Part shown: positions 18,178 to 27,108 of the stretch, piece by piece
Position numbering within the stretch: position 1 is the first letter of the stretch
How the letters are laid out: each line of letters begins with the position of its first letter
Source of the DNA: Cyanobacteria bacterium FACHB-63
Lineage (GTDB): Bacteria; Cyanobacteriota; Cyanobacteriia; Leptolyngbyales; Leptolyngbyaceae
Direction of reading: 5' to 3'
Length of the DNA: 64,000 bases
NCBI GenBank assembly: GCA_014695255.1
Contig: JACJNX010000073.1
Span: 24,733 to 88,732, forward strand
Program-made: the position numbers and the translations under genes
Notes under the pieces: generated by a model
What the model was told of the DNA's origin: nothing
Database searches by the model: none
Seen by the model: only the letters and a program-made list of their open reading frames with translations

Positions 18178-18675
18178 ATGTCAACCTTGATTGAAACCCA
18201 TACCGTCCCAACCGAGAATCCAAACGCTCAGCCCGCCATCAAGACTACCTTCTCTGTTGAAGAAATCCATCAACTGCTGCCGCATCGCTATCCGTTTGCG
18301 CTCGTCGATCGCATCATCGATTACGTTCCAGCAAAAATGGCGATCGGGATTAAAAACGTCTCGTTTAATGAGCCGCAGTTTCAGGGACATTTTCCGGGTC
18401 GTCCGATTATGCCGGGAGTGCTGATCGTCGAAGCAATGGCACAGGTGGGTGGAGTTGTTCTCACTCAAATGGCGGATGTGCAAGGGGGACTATTCATGTT
18501 CGCTGGAATCGATGGAGTCAGATTCCGTCGTCCGGTTGTGCCAGGGGATCAACTGGTCATGACGGTGGAACTGCTCTCGGTGAAAGCACGTCGTTTTGGA
18601 AAGATGCGCGGTCGTGCTGAAGTTGACGGACAGCTTGCCTGTGAAGGTGATTTAATGTTTGCGCTCGTCGATTAA
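18178..18675 (+). CDS. fabZ: (3R)-hydroxyacyl-ACP dehydratase
   Basis: 165 residues, hot-dog fold. The active-site His lies in [13 protein letters not shown], and the partner Glu in [17 protein letters not shown]. It dehydrates 3-hydroxyacyl-ACP in fatty-acid elongation. Co-location with lpxC and lpxA is expected because the same hydroxyacyl-ACP pool feeds lipid A. It lies 34 bases after lpxC, in the same operon. Confidence 0.96.
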   Translation: MSTLIETHTVPTENPNAQPAIKTTFSVEEIHQLLPHRYPFALVDRIIDYVPAKMAIGIKNVSFNEPQFQGHFPGRPIMPGVLIVEAMAQVGGVVLTQMADVQGGLFMFAGIDGVRFRRPVVPGDQLVMTVELLSVKARRFGKMRGRAEVDGQLACEGDLMFALVD

Positions 18676-18729
18676 GGACAGCCTCATTGCGCTGATTCCC
18701 CCTTCTTTTTGTCCCTCTACCCTCTATCT

Positions 18730-19539
18730 ATGACCACTACCTTGATTCACCCGACTGCTGTGATTCACCCGAATGCTCAACTTCATCCAACCGTCCAAGT
18801 TGGTGCATATGCGGTGATTGGAGAGCATGTCAAAATCGGAGCGGGATCAGTTGTCGGGCATCATGTGGTGATCGAGGGTTGGACGGAAATTGGAGAGCGC
18901 AATCAGATTTTTCCGGGAGCGGCGATCGGGCTGGAGCCACAGGATCTGAAATACGATGGCTCACTCGGTTTGCTGCGGATTGGCAATGGCAATCAGATTC
19001 GCGAGTTTGTCACGATTCATCGCCCGACCTTTGCCGATCGCATCACGCTGATTGGTAACGGCAATTTGCTAATGGCGTATGTGCATGTCGGGCATGAGTG
19101 CGTGATCGAAGATCAGGTGATTATCGCCAATTCGGTACAGATGGCGGGTCATGTACATATTGAATCAAAAGCGCGATTGAGCGGCGTTTTAGGAATTCAT
19201 CAGTTTGTCTGGATCGGGCGACACGCCATGATCGGGGGAATGAGTCGGATCGATCGTGATGTGCCGCCGTTTGTGATTGTCGAGGGCAATCCTTCGCGGA
19301 TTCGGGCGTTTCATCAGATTGGATTGCAGCGATCGGGCTTTTCGACAGAAGAGATTAATTTGCTGAAAAAAGCCTATCGAACCGTGTTTCGGTCTGGTTT
19401 GCCGATGAATCAGGGGTTAGAGCAATTAGACCTGCTGCCTGAAAACGAGCATATTCAACATTTGCAGCAGTTTATTCAGCTCTCTTTATCCCCCGGACGT
19501 AGAGGACTGACACCGAGCGCAGCGGTAAGAAGCTCATGA
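18730..19539 (+). CDS. lpxA: acyl-ACP:UDP-N-acetylglucosamine O-acyltransferase
   Basis: 269 residues. The left-handed beta-helix hexapeptide repeats start at IHPTAVIHPNAQLHPTVQVG and continue through VVGHHVVIEGWTEIGE; AYVHVGHECVIEDQVIIANS contains the catalytic His of the LpxA family. A C-terminal helical domain follows (ISTEEINLLKKAYRTVF-like). It transfers a hydroxyacyl chain to UDP-GlcNAc, the first step of lipid A synthesis. ATG 18730 is chosen; the upstream part of the frame is not family-like. The stop overlaps the lpxB start in ATGA. Confidence 0.95.
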   Translation: MTTTLIHPTAVIHPNAQLHPTVQVGAYAVIGEHVKIGAGSVVGHHVVIEGWTEIGERNQIFPGAAIGLEPQDLKYDGSLGLLRIGNGNQIREFVTIHRPTFADRITLIGNGNLLMAYVHVGHECVIEDQVIIANSVQMAGHVHIESKARLSGVLGIHQFVWIGRHAMIGGMSRIDRDVPPFVIVEGNPSRIRAFHQIGLQRSGFSTEEINLLKKAYRTVFRSGLPMNQGLEQLDLLPENEHIQHLQQFIQLSLSPGRRGLTPSAAVRSS

Positions 19540-20729
19540 AGAAGCGGATTTTTATCAGTACTGGTGAAGTGTCCGGCGATCTGCAAGGGGCGCTGCTGGT
19601 GAGAGCGCTGTATGCTCAAGCGGAACAACTGGGTGCAGAAATTGAGGTGTTGGCGCTGGGCGGGGTTCGGATGGAAGCCGCAGGCGCGAAATTGCTCGGC
19701 AATACCACTGAAATCGGTTCGGTTGGAATTATCGAAGGATTACCGTATTTGTTGCCGACCTTGAGCGTTCAACGTCGCGCTAAGCAGTATCTCTGCGAGA
19801 ATCCGCCTGATTTTGCGTTGATGATTGATTACAGCGATCCGAATATCAGCATTGGGTTACACATTCGCAAATATTTGCCCGATGTGCCAACCGCTTACTT
19901 TATCGCACCGCAAGAATGGGTTTTGCGAATTAACGAGAAAAAAACGCAGTGGATTGTGCAGATTAGTGATTGCATCTATTCGATCTTTCCCGCTGAGGCA
20001 ACTTATTACAGATCAAAGGGCGCGAATGCTACCTTCGTCGGACATCCCTTAATTGATCGCATGAGCAACGCACCCGATCGCTCCACTACTCGATCGCAAT
20101 TAGGAATTGCCCCAGATCAAACTGCGATCGTGCTGCTTCCGGCATCGCGCCAGCAGGAAATCAAATACATGATGCCTGTGATTTTTAAAGCAGCGCAGCA
20201 GATTCAAGCCAAAATTCCTGATGTGCGGTTTTTGGTTCCACTATCGTTAGAAAAATATCGATCGCAGATTATTCAAGGCATTAAAGACTATCAATTGCAA
20301 GCTGAAATTGTCGAAGGTTCACCGTTAAATGCGATCGCTGCCGCAGATCTCGCAATTGCAAAATCTGGAACGGTCAATCTTGAAATCGCCTTGCTCAACG
20401 TGCCGCAGGTCGTGATGTATCGCTTATCTCCGTTTACGTATTGGGTGGCAAAGCACATTCTTAAACTCAAGTTACCGTTTGCTTCGCCGCCAAACTTAGT
20501 CAACATGAAAGCGATCGTGCCCGAATTTATTCAAGATGCTGCCACGTCTGAGAATTTAACGCAGTCGGCACTAGCGTTGCTCAATTCTGAACATCGAGCG
20601 AAAACGATTGCAGACTATCAAGAGATGCGAGAGGCTTTAGGAGGAGAAGGAGCGTGTGAGCGAGTCGCGCGATCGATTTTGGCGCGGTTAGGATTTTGTG
20701 AAGCTCCGGAATTTCAAACTTTCGTATGA
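19536..20729 (+). CDS. lpxB: lipid A disaccharide synthase
   Basis: 397 residues, GT19 glycosyltransferase. Recognised from ISTGEVSGDLQGALLVRAL at the N-terminus, IDYSDPNISIGLHIRKYLP, YFIAPQEWVLR, FVGHPLIDR, LLPASRQQEIKYMMPV and the C-terminal LNVPQVVMYRLSP. It condenses lipid X and UDP-diacylglucosamine. It overlaps lpxA by four bases, and together bamA-lpxC-fabZ-lpxA-lpxB form one envelope-biogenesis unit. Later Kdo-dependent steps are not in the window, and many cyanobacteria make a simplified lipid A. Confidence 0.95.
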   Translation: MKKRIFISTGEVSGDLQGALLVRALYAQAEQLGAEIEVLALGGVRMEAAGAKLLGNTTEIGSVGIIEGLPYLLPTLSVQRRAKQYLCENPPDFALMIDYSDPNISIGLHIRKYLPDVPTAYFIAPQEWVLRINEKKTQWIVQISDCIYSIFPAEATYYRSKGANATFVGHPLIDRMSNAPDRSTTRSQLGIAPDQTAIVLLPASRQQEIKYMMPVIFKAAQQIQAKIPDVRFLVPLSLEKYRSQIIQGIKDYQLQAEIVEGSPLNAIAAADLAIAKSGTVNLEIALLNVPQVVMYRLSPFTYWVAKHILKLKLPFASPPNLVNMKAIVPEFIQDAATSENLTQSALALLNSEHRAKTIADYQEMREALGGEGACERVARSILARLGFCEAPEFQTFV

Positions 20730-20787
20730 AGTTCACCAGGAAAACCCGTGCGATCGCATAGACTCAGAATGGAGCATCGTTCGAGCC

Positions 20788-21465
20788 ATGTATACCTACG
20801 CTTTCTTCAAAACGCCATCTACGCCGTTACAACTGAGTGCAGGAATTGACGGAGATTTAGAAGTCATTGAAACGAGTGTTTTAGCAGCCTTGGTGGAACC
20901 AGAGTTAGAGTTTGAAGCAGTGCAGAACGATGATAATCAATTGGTGCAAGCCGTTCTCGCGCACGATCGCGTGATTTGCGATTTGTTTTGGCAAATCACG
21001 ATTTTACCGCTTCGGTTTGGAACACAGTTTCTATCTCGCGATCATCTGATTGCTCATCTGAACGAAAACCGCAACAAGTATTTAGACAAGCTGAATCAGC
21101 TAGAAGGAAAGGCAGAATATCGGCTGAAACTCACCCCGATCGAGCTTGAGTTGCCGAGCAACCCAGAGATGAATGGCAGCCTGAAAGGGCGGGATTACTT
21201 TCAAGCAAAAAAGCAGCAGTATCAAGCGCATCTTGATCAAAAAGACCAGCAACAGCAGGAATTTCAGCAGATTTTGGCAGAAATCGAACAGGTCTATCCG
21301 GATGCCAAACTCAAGGCAGGTTCAGATGGGGTTGAGAAGCTGTATTTATTAATTAATAAGCAGGATGAGATGTCGCTTTATCAATATCTGAGTAAATGGC
21401 AAAATCAATATCCACAATGGGAATTAGGACTAGGAGAAGCATTACCGCCGTATCATTTTGTGTAA
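20788..21465 (+). CDS. GvpL/GvpF family gas vesicle-type protein
   Basis: 225 residues from the ATG of MYTYAFFKTP, which matches the usual start of GvpF/GvpL proteins; an earlier GTG at 20698 would overlap lpxB and is less likely. Further family marks are DLEVIETSVLAALVEPELEF, LFWQITILPLRFGTQFLSRD and LYLLINKQDEM. In gas vesicle clusters this family is an accessory or minor structural protein. No gvpA, gvpC, gvpN or gvpJ lies nearby, so this is a stand-alone copy, and it may have a role outside gas vesicles. It follows lpxB by 58 bases. Confidence 0.85.
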   Translation: MYTYAFFKTPSTPLQLSAGIDGDLEVIETSVLAALVEPELEFEAVQNDDNQLVQAVLAHDRVICDLFWQITILPLRFGTQFLSRDHLIAHLNENRNKYLDKLNQLEGKAEYRLKLTPIELELPSNPEMNGSLKGRDYFQAKKQQYQAHLDQKDQQQQEFQQILAEIEQVYPDAKLKAGSDGVEKLYLLINKQDEMSLYQYLSKWQNQYPQWELGLGEALPPYHFV

Positions 21466-21467
21466 TA

Positions 21468-21818
21468 CTATCGGCGCGATAAAGCCAATCCGAAACTCAA
21501 TACAAGTAGAATCACTAAAGCAATCCATCCTGCATTTCGTCGTGCCCAAGCAGCCGGAGTCATCTCATACCGGGATGGAGTGCTAACGATCGGCACGGTG
21601 GCGTTGTGGTACATCGTGCATTCCCAAGCATCAGGACGCTGCGGATAGTTGCAGGTGTCATCCGCATCATAAATACAGGTTTTGCAGAGGGGTTCAGTTC
21701 CGGTAGCGCGATGCAGTACGATGCCGGGATGACCATGTGCTTTGAGCGAGGTGCGACAGCGAGGACAAGCGATCGCATCGGATCGAACGGATTGACCGCA
21801 GCGAGGACAGTTAATCAT
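21468..21818 (-). CDS. zinc-ribbon membrane protein, conserved in cyanobacteria
   Basis: 116 residues. The N-terminus holds two CPRC knuckles, CPRCGQSVRSDAIACPRC, forming a zinc ribbon, followed by C-x-x-C plus two further cysteines (LCKTCIYDADDTCNYPQRPD). A single C-terminal membrane helix (AGWIALVILLVLSFGLALSR) makes it a tail-anchored protein with a cytoplasmic head. The DDTCNYPQRPDAWECTMY segment is repeatedly seen in cyanobacterial hypothetical proteins. Function unknown. It is convergent with the GvpL/F gene and precedes no obvious partner except the TIGR03792 gene 12 bases upstream, so the two probably share a transcript. Confidence 0.75.
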   Translation of the reverse strand: MINCPRCGQSVRSDAIACPRCRTSLKAHGHPGIVLHRATGTEPLCKTCIYDADDTCNYPQRPDAWECTMYHNATVPIVSTPSRYEMTPAAWARRNAGWIALVILLVLSFGLALSRR

Positions 21819-21830
21819 AGGTGCGTCGCT

Positions 21831-22148
21831 TTATTTCACGGAGGGTTCGCTAAATTTGCGGACTTGATATTCGCCTTCTTCAGCAAACGGGAAGGATTGT
21901 CCCATTGCTGCTGTGAATCGTCGGTCAGTCTCTTCGAGAACCGAGGCGGGAATGCCTTTCCAAGCGTCTTTGGTTTCCCAGTAAATTACCATAATCAAGT
22001 CGGTATCATCTTTGGGATTAAACCAAATTTCCTTACCGACATAGCCTGGATATTTTGATAAAGTTTCTGTCCAAATCTCAGCATCTTTTTGAATATAAGT
22101 TTCACGCAACTCTAGCGGAACTTTAACTTTCAGCCATTCGATAACCAT
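21831..22148 (-). CDS. TIGR03792 family protein (dimeric alpha/beta barrel)
   Basis: 105 residues: VIEWLKVKVPLELRETYIQK, AEIWTETLSKYPGYVGKEIW, LIMVIYWETKDAWKGIP. The layout is that of the antibiotic-biosynthesis-monooxygenase (ABM) ferredoxin-like fold, and the family is known mainly from cyanobacteria as TIGR03792. No cofactor residues are evident and its substrate is unknown. Confidence 0.8.
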   Translation of the reverse strand: MVIEWLKVKVPLELRETYIQKDAEIWTETLSKYPGYVGKEIWFNPKDDTDLIMVIYWETKDAWKGIPASVLEETDRRFTAAMGQSFPFAEEGEYQVRKFSEPSVK

Positions 22149-22223
22149 ACTTTCTATCTGTAGAGGAATGACACCACGATCGTAAACTCATTAATTTAGA
22201 GTCTAACGCTTCGGGCATTGCTT

Positions 22224-23072
22224 ATGTTGACTCATCTTAGCAAGCAGTGGAAAACTGAGCTAACAGATTTAGTTCGGGGCGCATCGGGTGGTTTTTTGCT
22301 TGGAATTCCATTGCTCTACACAATGGAGGTCTGGTGGATTGGTTCCTATATCAGTCCATTCAGAATGCTATTTGCTTTAGTATTGACATTCTTAATTGTA
22401 TTGCTATTAAATCAGACTTCGGGATTTCGCCACGGCAAGGATATCAGCGCGATCGATGCTGTGAAAGATACGATCGAAGCCTTAGCGATCGGTTTAGTGT
22501 GTAGTGGTGCAACCTTAGTATTACTGCGAGAAATCAGATTCGATGCGCCGTTAATTGAGGTAGTGGGTAAATTGATTTACGAAAGCGTCCCCTTTACATT
22601 CGGTGTGGCGTTGGCGAATCAGTTTTTAGGGAAAGATCAATCGCGATCGGGCGATGATTCTCCTGCCCGTCAAGGTAATGCAACGTTGTCGGATATTTCA
22701 GCAACTTTAATCGGTGCGCTTGTGATTGCATTTAACATTGCTCCAACGGATGAAATTCCAATGTTGGCATCGGCGGTGACAGGTGGATGGTTGCTTGCAA
22801 TGATTGCAGCATCTTTGTTGGTGTCGTATTGTATTGTGTTTGCGGCAGGCTTTACGAATCAATCTCAGCGCTATCAGCATAAGGGTGTGTTTCAGCGTCC
22901 TTGGGGTGAAACGATCGCAGCCTATTTAGTCTCCTTGTTTGCTGCAATGCTGATGTTAGTATTCTTTCAAAAGCTGCAATTTGATGATCCGTGGCAGTTG
23001 TGGCTAAGATGCACGGTTTTACTCGGATTGCCTGCGGCGGTCGGGGGTGCAGCAGGACGATTAGCAGCTTAG
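22224..23072 (+). CDS. TIGR02587 family integral membrane protein
   Basis: About 282 residues with seven or so hydrophobic helices. The N-terminal WKTELTDLVRGASGGFLLGI then PLLYTMEVWWIG is characteristic of TIGR02587 (DUF2391). The next gene is its regular partner, TIGR02588. The pair is found in cyanobacteria and some proteobacteria, with no assigned function. ATG 22224 is preferred to TTG 22218. A cytoplasmic loop around 150 (GKDQSRSGDDSPARQG) separates two helix bundles. Confidence 0.85.
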   Translation: MLTHLSKQWKTELTDLVRGASGGFLLGIPLLYTMEVWWIGSYISPFRMLFALVLTFLIVLLLNQTSGFRHGKDISAIDAVKDTIEALAIGLVCSGATLVLLREIRFDAPLIEVVGKLIYESVPFTFGVALANQFLGKDQSRSGDDSPARQGNATLSDISATLIGALVIAFNIAPTDEIPMLASAVTGGWLLAMIAASLLVSYCIVFAAGFTNQSQRYQHKGVFQRPWGETIAAYLVSLFAAMLMLVFFQKLQFDDPWQLWLRCTVLLGLPAAVGGAAGRLAA

Positions 23073-23081
23073 GAGAAAAGA

Positions 23082-23474
23082 ATGACACAAGCAAAACGAG
23101 AAAGTCGATCGCCTGCTGAATGGATCACGTTCGGGATTGCGAGCAGCATTTTAGGCACGATCGTTGGATTGGTAATTTATGTGTGGGTTAGCGATCGCTA
23201 TGAACCTGCTGCCATTTCGGTTGAGCAGCGCGAGATTCGCAACACGGATGGAAAGTTCTATGTCCCGTTTGAAGTGACGAATACGGGCGGTGAAACTGTA
23301 GAATCAGTGCAAGTGATTGCAGAGTTAAAGACGGGCGATCGTGTTTTAGAATCTGGCGATCAGCAGATTGATTTCTTATCGAGAGGTGAGAAGGAAGAAG
23401 GTGCATTTGTGTTTCAGCGCGATCCGCGTCAGGGTCAGTTAGTTGTCCGAGTCGCAAGCTATAAAATTCCGTGA
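23082..23474 (+). CDS. TIGR02588 family protein
   Basis: 130 residues: one N-terminal membrane helix (ITFGIASSILGTIVGLVIYV) and a C-terminal beta-sandwich-like domain outside the membrane (FYVPFEVTNTGGETVESVQV). It lies nine bases after the TIGR02587 gene and is always its partner, so the two likely form a membrane complex. Its stop TGA overlaps the mobA start. Confidence 0.8.
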   Translation: MTQAKRESRSPAEWITFGIASSILGTIVGLVIYVWVSDRYEPAAISVEQREIRNTDGKFYVPFEVTNTGGETVESVQVIAELKTGDRVLESGDQQIDFLSRGEKEEGAFVFQRDPRQGQLVVRVASYKIP

Positions 23475-24034
23475 TGAATCATTCTCTCAGTGCGATCGTT
23501 CTTGCAGGCGGTAAAAGCTCCCGCATGGGACGCGATAAAGCGTTGATTGAGGTAGATGGCGTTCCATTGTTAAAACGAACTTGTGATGCAGCAAGGCACT
23601 GTACTGATTTGATTTATGTCGTGACTTCTTGGTGCTATCGTTATCAATCGATTGTTTCAGAGGTGCAGTGGATTCAAGAAACAAGCCCACGATCGCCTCT
23701 GATTGCCTTTTCTGAGGCTCTAACACAAGTTTCAACTGACTGGGTGTTACTGCTGGCTTGTGACCTACCTCGATTAGAAGGTGAATTACTCAAGGAATGC
23801 ACAACACAACTCGCTGATGTGCCGATTGTGGTCGCGAGAAGTCAGGAAGGATGGGAGCCTTTGTGTGGGTTTTATCACCGAGATCGACTCTCCAGCTTGC
23901 AGAGCTACATTGCGGGGGGAAAGCGATCATTTCAGGAGTGGCTCGATTCTGAAACGGTACAGGAATTGCAGATTCGCGATCGACAAATGCTTTTGAACTG
24001 CAATACTCCAGACGACCTCAAATCAATTGAGTAA
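23474..24034 (+). CDS. mobA: molybdenum cofactor guanylyltransferase
   Basis: 186 residues, shorter than but typical of MobA. The nucleotide-binding start SAIVLAGGKSSRMGRDKALI is diagnostic, as are WVLLLACDLPRLEGELL and EPLCGFYHRD. It attaches GMP to molybdopterin to make bis-MGD, the cofactor of nitrate reductase among others. The start overlaps the TIGR02588 stop (TGATG). Nothing else of the Mo cofactor pathway is near. Its 3' end overlaps the convergent gene by 17 bases. Confidence 0.9.
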   Translation: MNHSLSAIVLAGGKSSRMGRDKALIEVDGVPLLKRTCDAARHCTDLIYVVTSWCYRYQSIVSEVQWIQETSPRSPLIAFSEALTQVSTDWVLLLACDLPRLEGELLKECTTQLADVPIVVARSQEGWEPLCGFYHRDRLSSLQSYIAGGKRSFQEWLDSETVQELQIRDRQMLLNCNTPDDLKSIE

Positions 24035-24725
24035 TTTCGTGCCATTCCAATTCTGTTAAAGGTTGAATTGCAAAATCAATTTCAAAACAGTCTCTTGCGG
24101 CATTGACTAATGTATCTGCGATCGTCTCGATCGAGGCTGTTAACTCCAATAACGTTAACGGTTGACCGAACACTTGCTCGAACAATTCCATATCTGTTTG
24201 AATCTGCATTGATCCATGCTGCAAAATTGCATCATCCCGTCGCAACTGAGCACTTCCAATCAGTTTAATCCCGTCAAGTGTGGTCAAATCTGCACTTGTC
24301 GCAGTTCCAAAACAATTGGGATTATGAATATATCCCCGTCCTGCATCCCCGTACTGTAGCTGAATTCCTAACCGCTTCCATCCCTCAATCAGAAACTCAC
24401 AAATTGCTTGATATGCCTGCATTCGCTTTTGTCCCAAACCAGACGTAATCACAGCATAAGTCAGATCGCCCTGATGCAAAACGGCTCGACCTCCGCTTGG
24501 ACGGCGCACCAGGTCGATCGCACCTCCATTCCAGGTCAAAGTCTTCCAGCCATCAGGATAATGGCGTTGATGATAGCCGAGTGAAATAGCAGCAGGCGAC
24601 CAAGTATAAAAGCGCAAAGTGGGTGGATGTCGGTGCAATCGATGCTGTTCTAGCAACCAGGTATCGATCGCCATTTGCAATTGTCCAGGAGCTTGAATTA
24701 TGGGAATCAACCGCCACTCATTCAT
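24018..24725 (-). CDS. lipoate-protein ligase A family / octanoyltransferase-like protein
   Basis: 235 residues, biotin/lipoate ligase fold. Recognised from NMA-like MAIDTWLLEQH, TLRFYTWSPAAISLGYHQ, the RRPSGGRAVLHQGDLTYAVI motif and the lysine motif GIKLIGSAQ, in which the Lys is required for acyl transfer. The family attaches lipoate or octanoate to lipoyl domains; cyanobacteria often carry this as a paralogue beside LipB. No C-terminal accessory domain of LplA is present, so an octanoyltransferase (LipM-like) function is possible. Confidence 0.8.
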   Translation of the reverse strand: MNEWRLIPIIQAPGQLQMAIDTWLLEQHRLHRHPPTLRFYTWSPAAISLGYHQRHYPDGWKTLTWNGGAIDLVRRPSGGRAVLHQGDLTYAVITSGLGQKRMQAYQAICEFLIEGWKRLGIQLQYGDAGRGYIHNPNCFGTATSADLTTLDGIKLIGSAQLRRDDAILQHGSMQIQTDMELFEQVFGQPLTLLELTASIETIADTLVNAARDCFEIDFAIQPLTELEWHEITQLI

Positions 24726-24932
24726 CTAATCAAAATCAGTTTCAAGCTTCTTCTTTTTCCATTGTAGCAGTGATAAAAGCCTGTAGAGAAAATAGGCTCG
24801 AATCGTCTAAGCGCAGCTTTAAGAACCAACATCTGTTAAAAGGCAACTGTATCGTATCTATCTTTTGCGAGGTTAAGCGATCGAATCCGACAACTACCGT
24901 GAATACATTCACACATATTTTGTAGGAGCTTT

Positions 24933-25406
24933 ATGTCTTACGCAATTGACTCTCAAAGCGAAAATACTAAGCGTGCGTTATCAATGTTCCAACGCTACGA
25001 CATCGACACTCAGCTTGCATTACTGTGGTATGGCTATCTGGACATCAAAGATGAGCTAACACCTGCTCCGCCTGCAACTGCAGATAACCTTGCTCATATC
25101 CTTTATGGTGAAATCAAAGCTCTTCCCCAAGAACAGCAACTGCAAGCACAACGCGATATTCTCAGCGGCGCAGACAGCCAATTTGGAAAGACTTATAGCG
25201 CAATGAGCAACAGTGCGCGAATTGAAGTCTGGCTGCTTTTAGGACAGGGTATGGAAAGTGGCGAGATCATTAACGTTCCTTCAGACTACAAACTGCCAGA
25301 ACAAACCCACGAATTTAGCGATTTTATTTCTGGGCTGAGCTTTGAAGAACGAGTCGGATTCATGCAAGCCGCAGTACAACGCATGGGTACAACATCGAAA
25401 GCATAA
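24933..25406 (+). CDS. helical carotenoid protein (OCP N-terminal-domain homologue)
   Basis: 157 residues covering just the all-helical carotenoid-binding domain of the orange carotenoid protein. LALLWYGYLDIKDELTPAPP then ILSGADSQFGKTYSAMSNSA and IEVWLLLGQGMESG are the signature stretches, and FEERVGFMQAAVQRMG ends the last helix, normally followed by the OCP linker. The NTF2-like C-terminal domain is absent, so it is an HCP: it binds one ketocarotenoid, and members quench phycobilisomes or singlet oxygen. AGGAG precedes the ATG at about 6 bases. No CTDH, frp or carotenoid gene is next to it. Confidence 0.93.
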   Translation: MSYAIDSQSENTKRALSMFQRYDIDTQLALLWYGYLDIKDELTPAPPATADNLAHILYGEIKALPQEQQLQAQRDILSGADSQFGKTYSAMSNSARIEVWLLLGQGMESGEIINVPSDYKLPEQTHEFSDFISGLSFEERVGFMQAAVQRMGTTSKA

Positions 25407-25422
25407 TTTTTAGATGCTGTGA

Positions 25423-25455
25423 AACTCCAAGAGCTTAGAACTCTTGGAGTTTTTG
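25423..25455 (+). terminator. intrinsic terminator of the helical carotenoid gene
   Basis: AACTCCAAGAG (25423-25433) pairs perfectly with CTCTTGGAGTT (25441-25451) around a 7-base loop, followed by a T run. It lies 17 bases after the stop codon. Confidence 0.95.
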
Positions 25456-25491
25456 TGTTTAAGTTTTTTGTTCCTGAAGTTTTTGTCAGAG

Positions 25492-25980
25492 TTAAGCGCT
25501 GCCAAACTCTGCTTGTAAAGCATCATCCTTTTCGTCTGCGATCGTCGCCACCAGCGTAATTAATCGAGAAATCTCGCCCGGCGATAAGTCTGCGACCGTG
25601 CGCGAAGAAACCACTGCGATTTCACCGTTAAAGATCGCAAAGTGCGCTTCTAGCGTCGTTAACCAATTCATCTCCAGTAATTTGCGCATTAATTGCGGCT
25701 CATTCTGCACAGGCAGCTTTAGAACGCTCGCCCACACGGTCAACGTATCTCCCTCAGTTGTACCAGTCAACTGCACAAAGGTTTCTACACTGCCATATTT
25801 GAACTTCCAAACATAGCCACCTTCACCTTTGGTGTGGCTAACCATTGCGCTATCGGTCTGATCTAAGCTGCTGATCACCGTTTCGATCACTTGAATCAGG
25901 TCAACGCTGGCGATCGCTTCGTGACCCAGCGCGGCTGTGTTGGCATCAGAAGTTTCTAAAGTTTGTTGATAGTTCGTCAT
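25492..25980 (-). CDS. YbjN-domain protein
   Basis: 162 residues from the ATG of MTNYQQTLETSDANT. The domain pattern (VIETVISSLDQTD, YVWKFKYGSVETFVQLTG, LTVWASVLKLPVQNEPQLMR, LLEMNWLTTLEAHFAIFNGE, RLITLVATIADEKDD) is the YbjN / DUF1821 fold, related to type III secretion chaperones. In cyanobacteria these proteins act in stress responses or as general chaperones, which is family knowledge only. The frame extends upstream to 26046 without a better start. Convergent with the HCP gene across its terminator. Confidence 0.8.
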   Translation of the reverse strand: MTNYQQTLETSDANTAALGHEAIASVDLIQVIETVISSLDQTDSAMVSHTKGEGGYVWKFKYGSVETFVQLTGTTEGDTLTVWASVLKLPVQNEPQLMRKLLEMNWLTTLEAHFAIFNGEIAVVSSRTVADLSPGEISRLITLVATIADEKDDALQAEFGSA

Positions 25981-26211
25981 ACAGTCGCTCGTAAAAATCG
26001 GCTGGTTGTGTCTACGGTAGCGCCATCTGCCCTTGTTTACCTCCACCTTGGGGATTTCTTCACTTTTACTACAAAAATTCGGAACAGCGATCGATTTGTC
26101 TTCCTACTTTCGATAGACGCAGATCAAAGTTACGAATGTCTCACATGATGGATGAAGAATTCCACTCGATCGCGGAATAGTTGGGGAGTCCCAATGTATA
26201 GGAGAAGAATT

Positions 26212-27087
26212 ATGACGATCACGATCCGCGACGACGTGGTGTATATCATGCTGAAAAAGATTGATGAGAGCGATCAAGGCCCTGGCCCTGATCCCGTAAA
26301 GTTCACTGAGACCGACTTTACTGGCATTCCAATGACTCCTGCTGAGTTTCTGGGTCACTTAGACTATCTCAACCAAAGACAGTACATTAACGCTGAATTT
26401 TCCGGCAACGCTTACGGCAACCAAGACGATGTGCCGAATGTTGTGAATGAAGAAGAATTTGGCTTTAGAGTTGCCAATACCTATGGTGCGCCCGATGGCC
26501 CATTGCCGCATTTGATCGAGTTCAAAAAGGCGGAACTGACTCAGCGGGGACGGGACATGCTCAAAGACATGGAAGCCAATCCGCCGAAAACCATGCAAAA
26601 GGGGCAAACAGTTCCGATCGCGAGCAAAGATACACCCTTTCTCGAAAAAGTCGCGCTCAAAGGCGGAATTTCTGACCTGTACGATGCTCGAGACATTACT
26701 GAAGTGGTCTTCCGCACCATGCGCGACATGATGACCAATGAAGCCGTCGAACACGTCTCCGAAGAGCTGCATGTGCCGCTTGACGAAGGCAACCCCGATC
26801 GCACCCTCTACACTGCAACACCGCTTGCAACCCAAGTTTCCGACTTGTGGGAAGACACCAACCCGATCGTGCATTTTCTCAGCCACATTCGTCCGCCTCT
26901 GAAAATCAAAGCAGATACATTCTTGTTCCGAGTTAAACAGGAAGCTGGCTTACAACCGAACACCACGCCTGAACAAGTCGTTTCGGCAGTCTTTTCAGCC
27001 ACCAAAGATGAGCTTTCACAAGAGCGCATCCAAGAAGTTGCACAGTTCTTGCCTGATAAAATTCGGGAACTGTGGGAAAAAGCGTAG
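26212..27087 (+). CDS. DUF2267-domain protein
   Basis: 291 residues. AGGAGA lies seven bases before the ATG of MTITIRDDVVYIML, which decides the start. The N-terminal 140 residues have no recognised domain (F.GIPMTPAEFLGHLDYLNQ). The C-terminal half contains a DUF2267-like helical pair: FRTMRDMMTNEAVEHVSEEL, then VVSAVFSATKDELSQERIQE followed by VAQFLPDKIRELW; the closing LP.KIRELW is the family hallmark. The function is unknown, though DUF2267 proteins are often stress-induced. No membrane segment. Confidence 0.75.
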   Translation: MTITIRDDVVYIMLKKIDESDQGPGPDPVKFTETDFTGIPMTPAEFLGHLDYLNQRQYINAEFSGNAYGNQDDVPNVVNEEEFGFRVANTYGAPDGPLPHLIEFKKAELTQRGRDMLKDMEANPPKTMQKGQTVPIASKDTPFLEKVALKGGISDLYDARDITEVVFRTMRDMMTNEAVEHVSEELHVPLDEGNPDRTLYTATPLATQVSDLWEDTNPIVHFLSHIRPPLKIKADTFLFRVKQEAGLQPNTTPEQVVSAVFSATKDELSQERIQEVAQFLPDKIRELWEKA

Positions 27088-27108
27088 CGAATGGAAGCGA
27101 TCGCGGAA

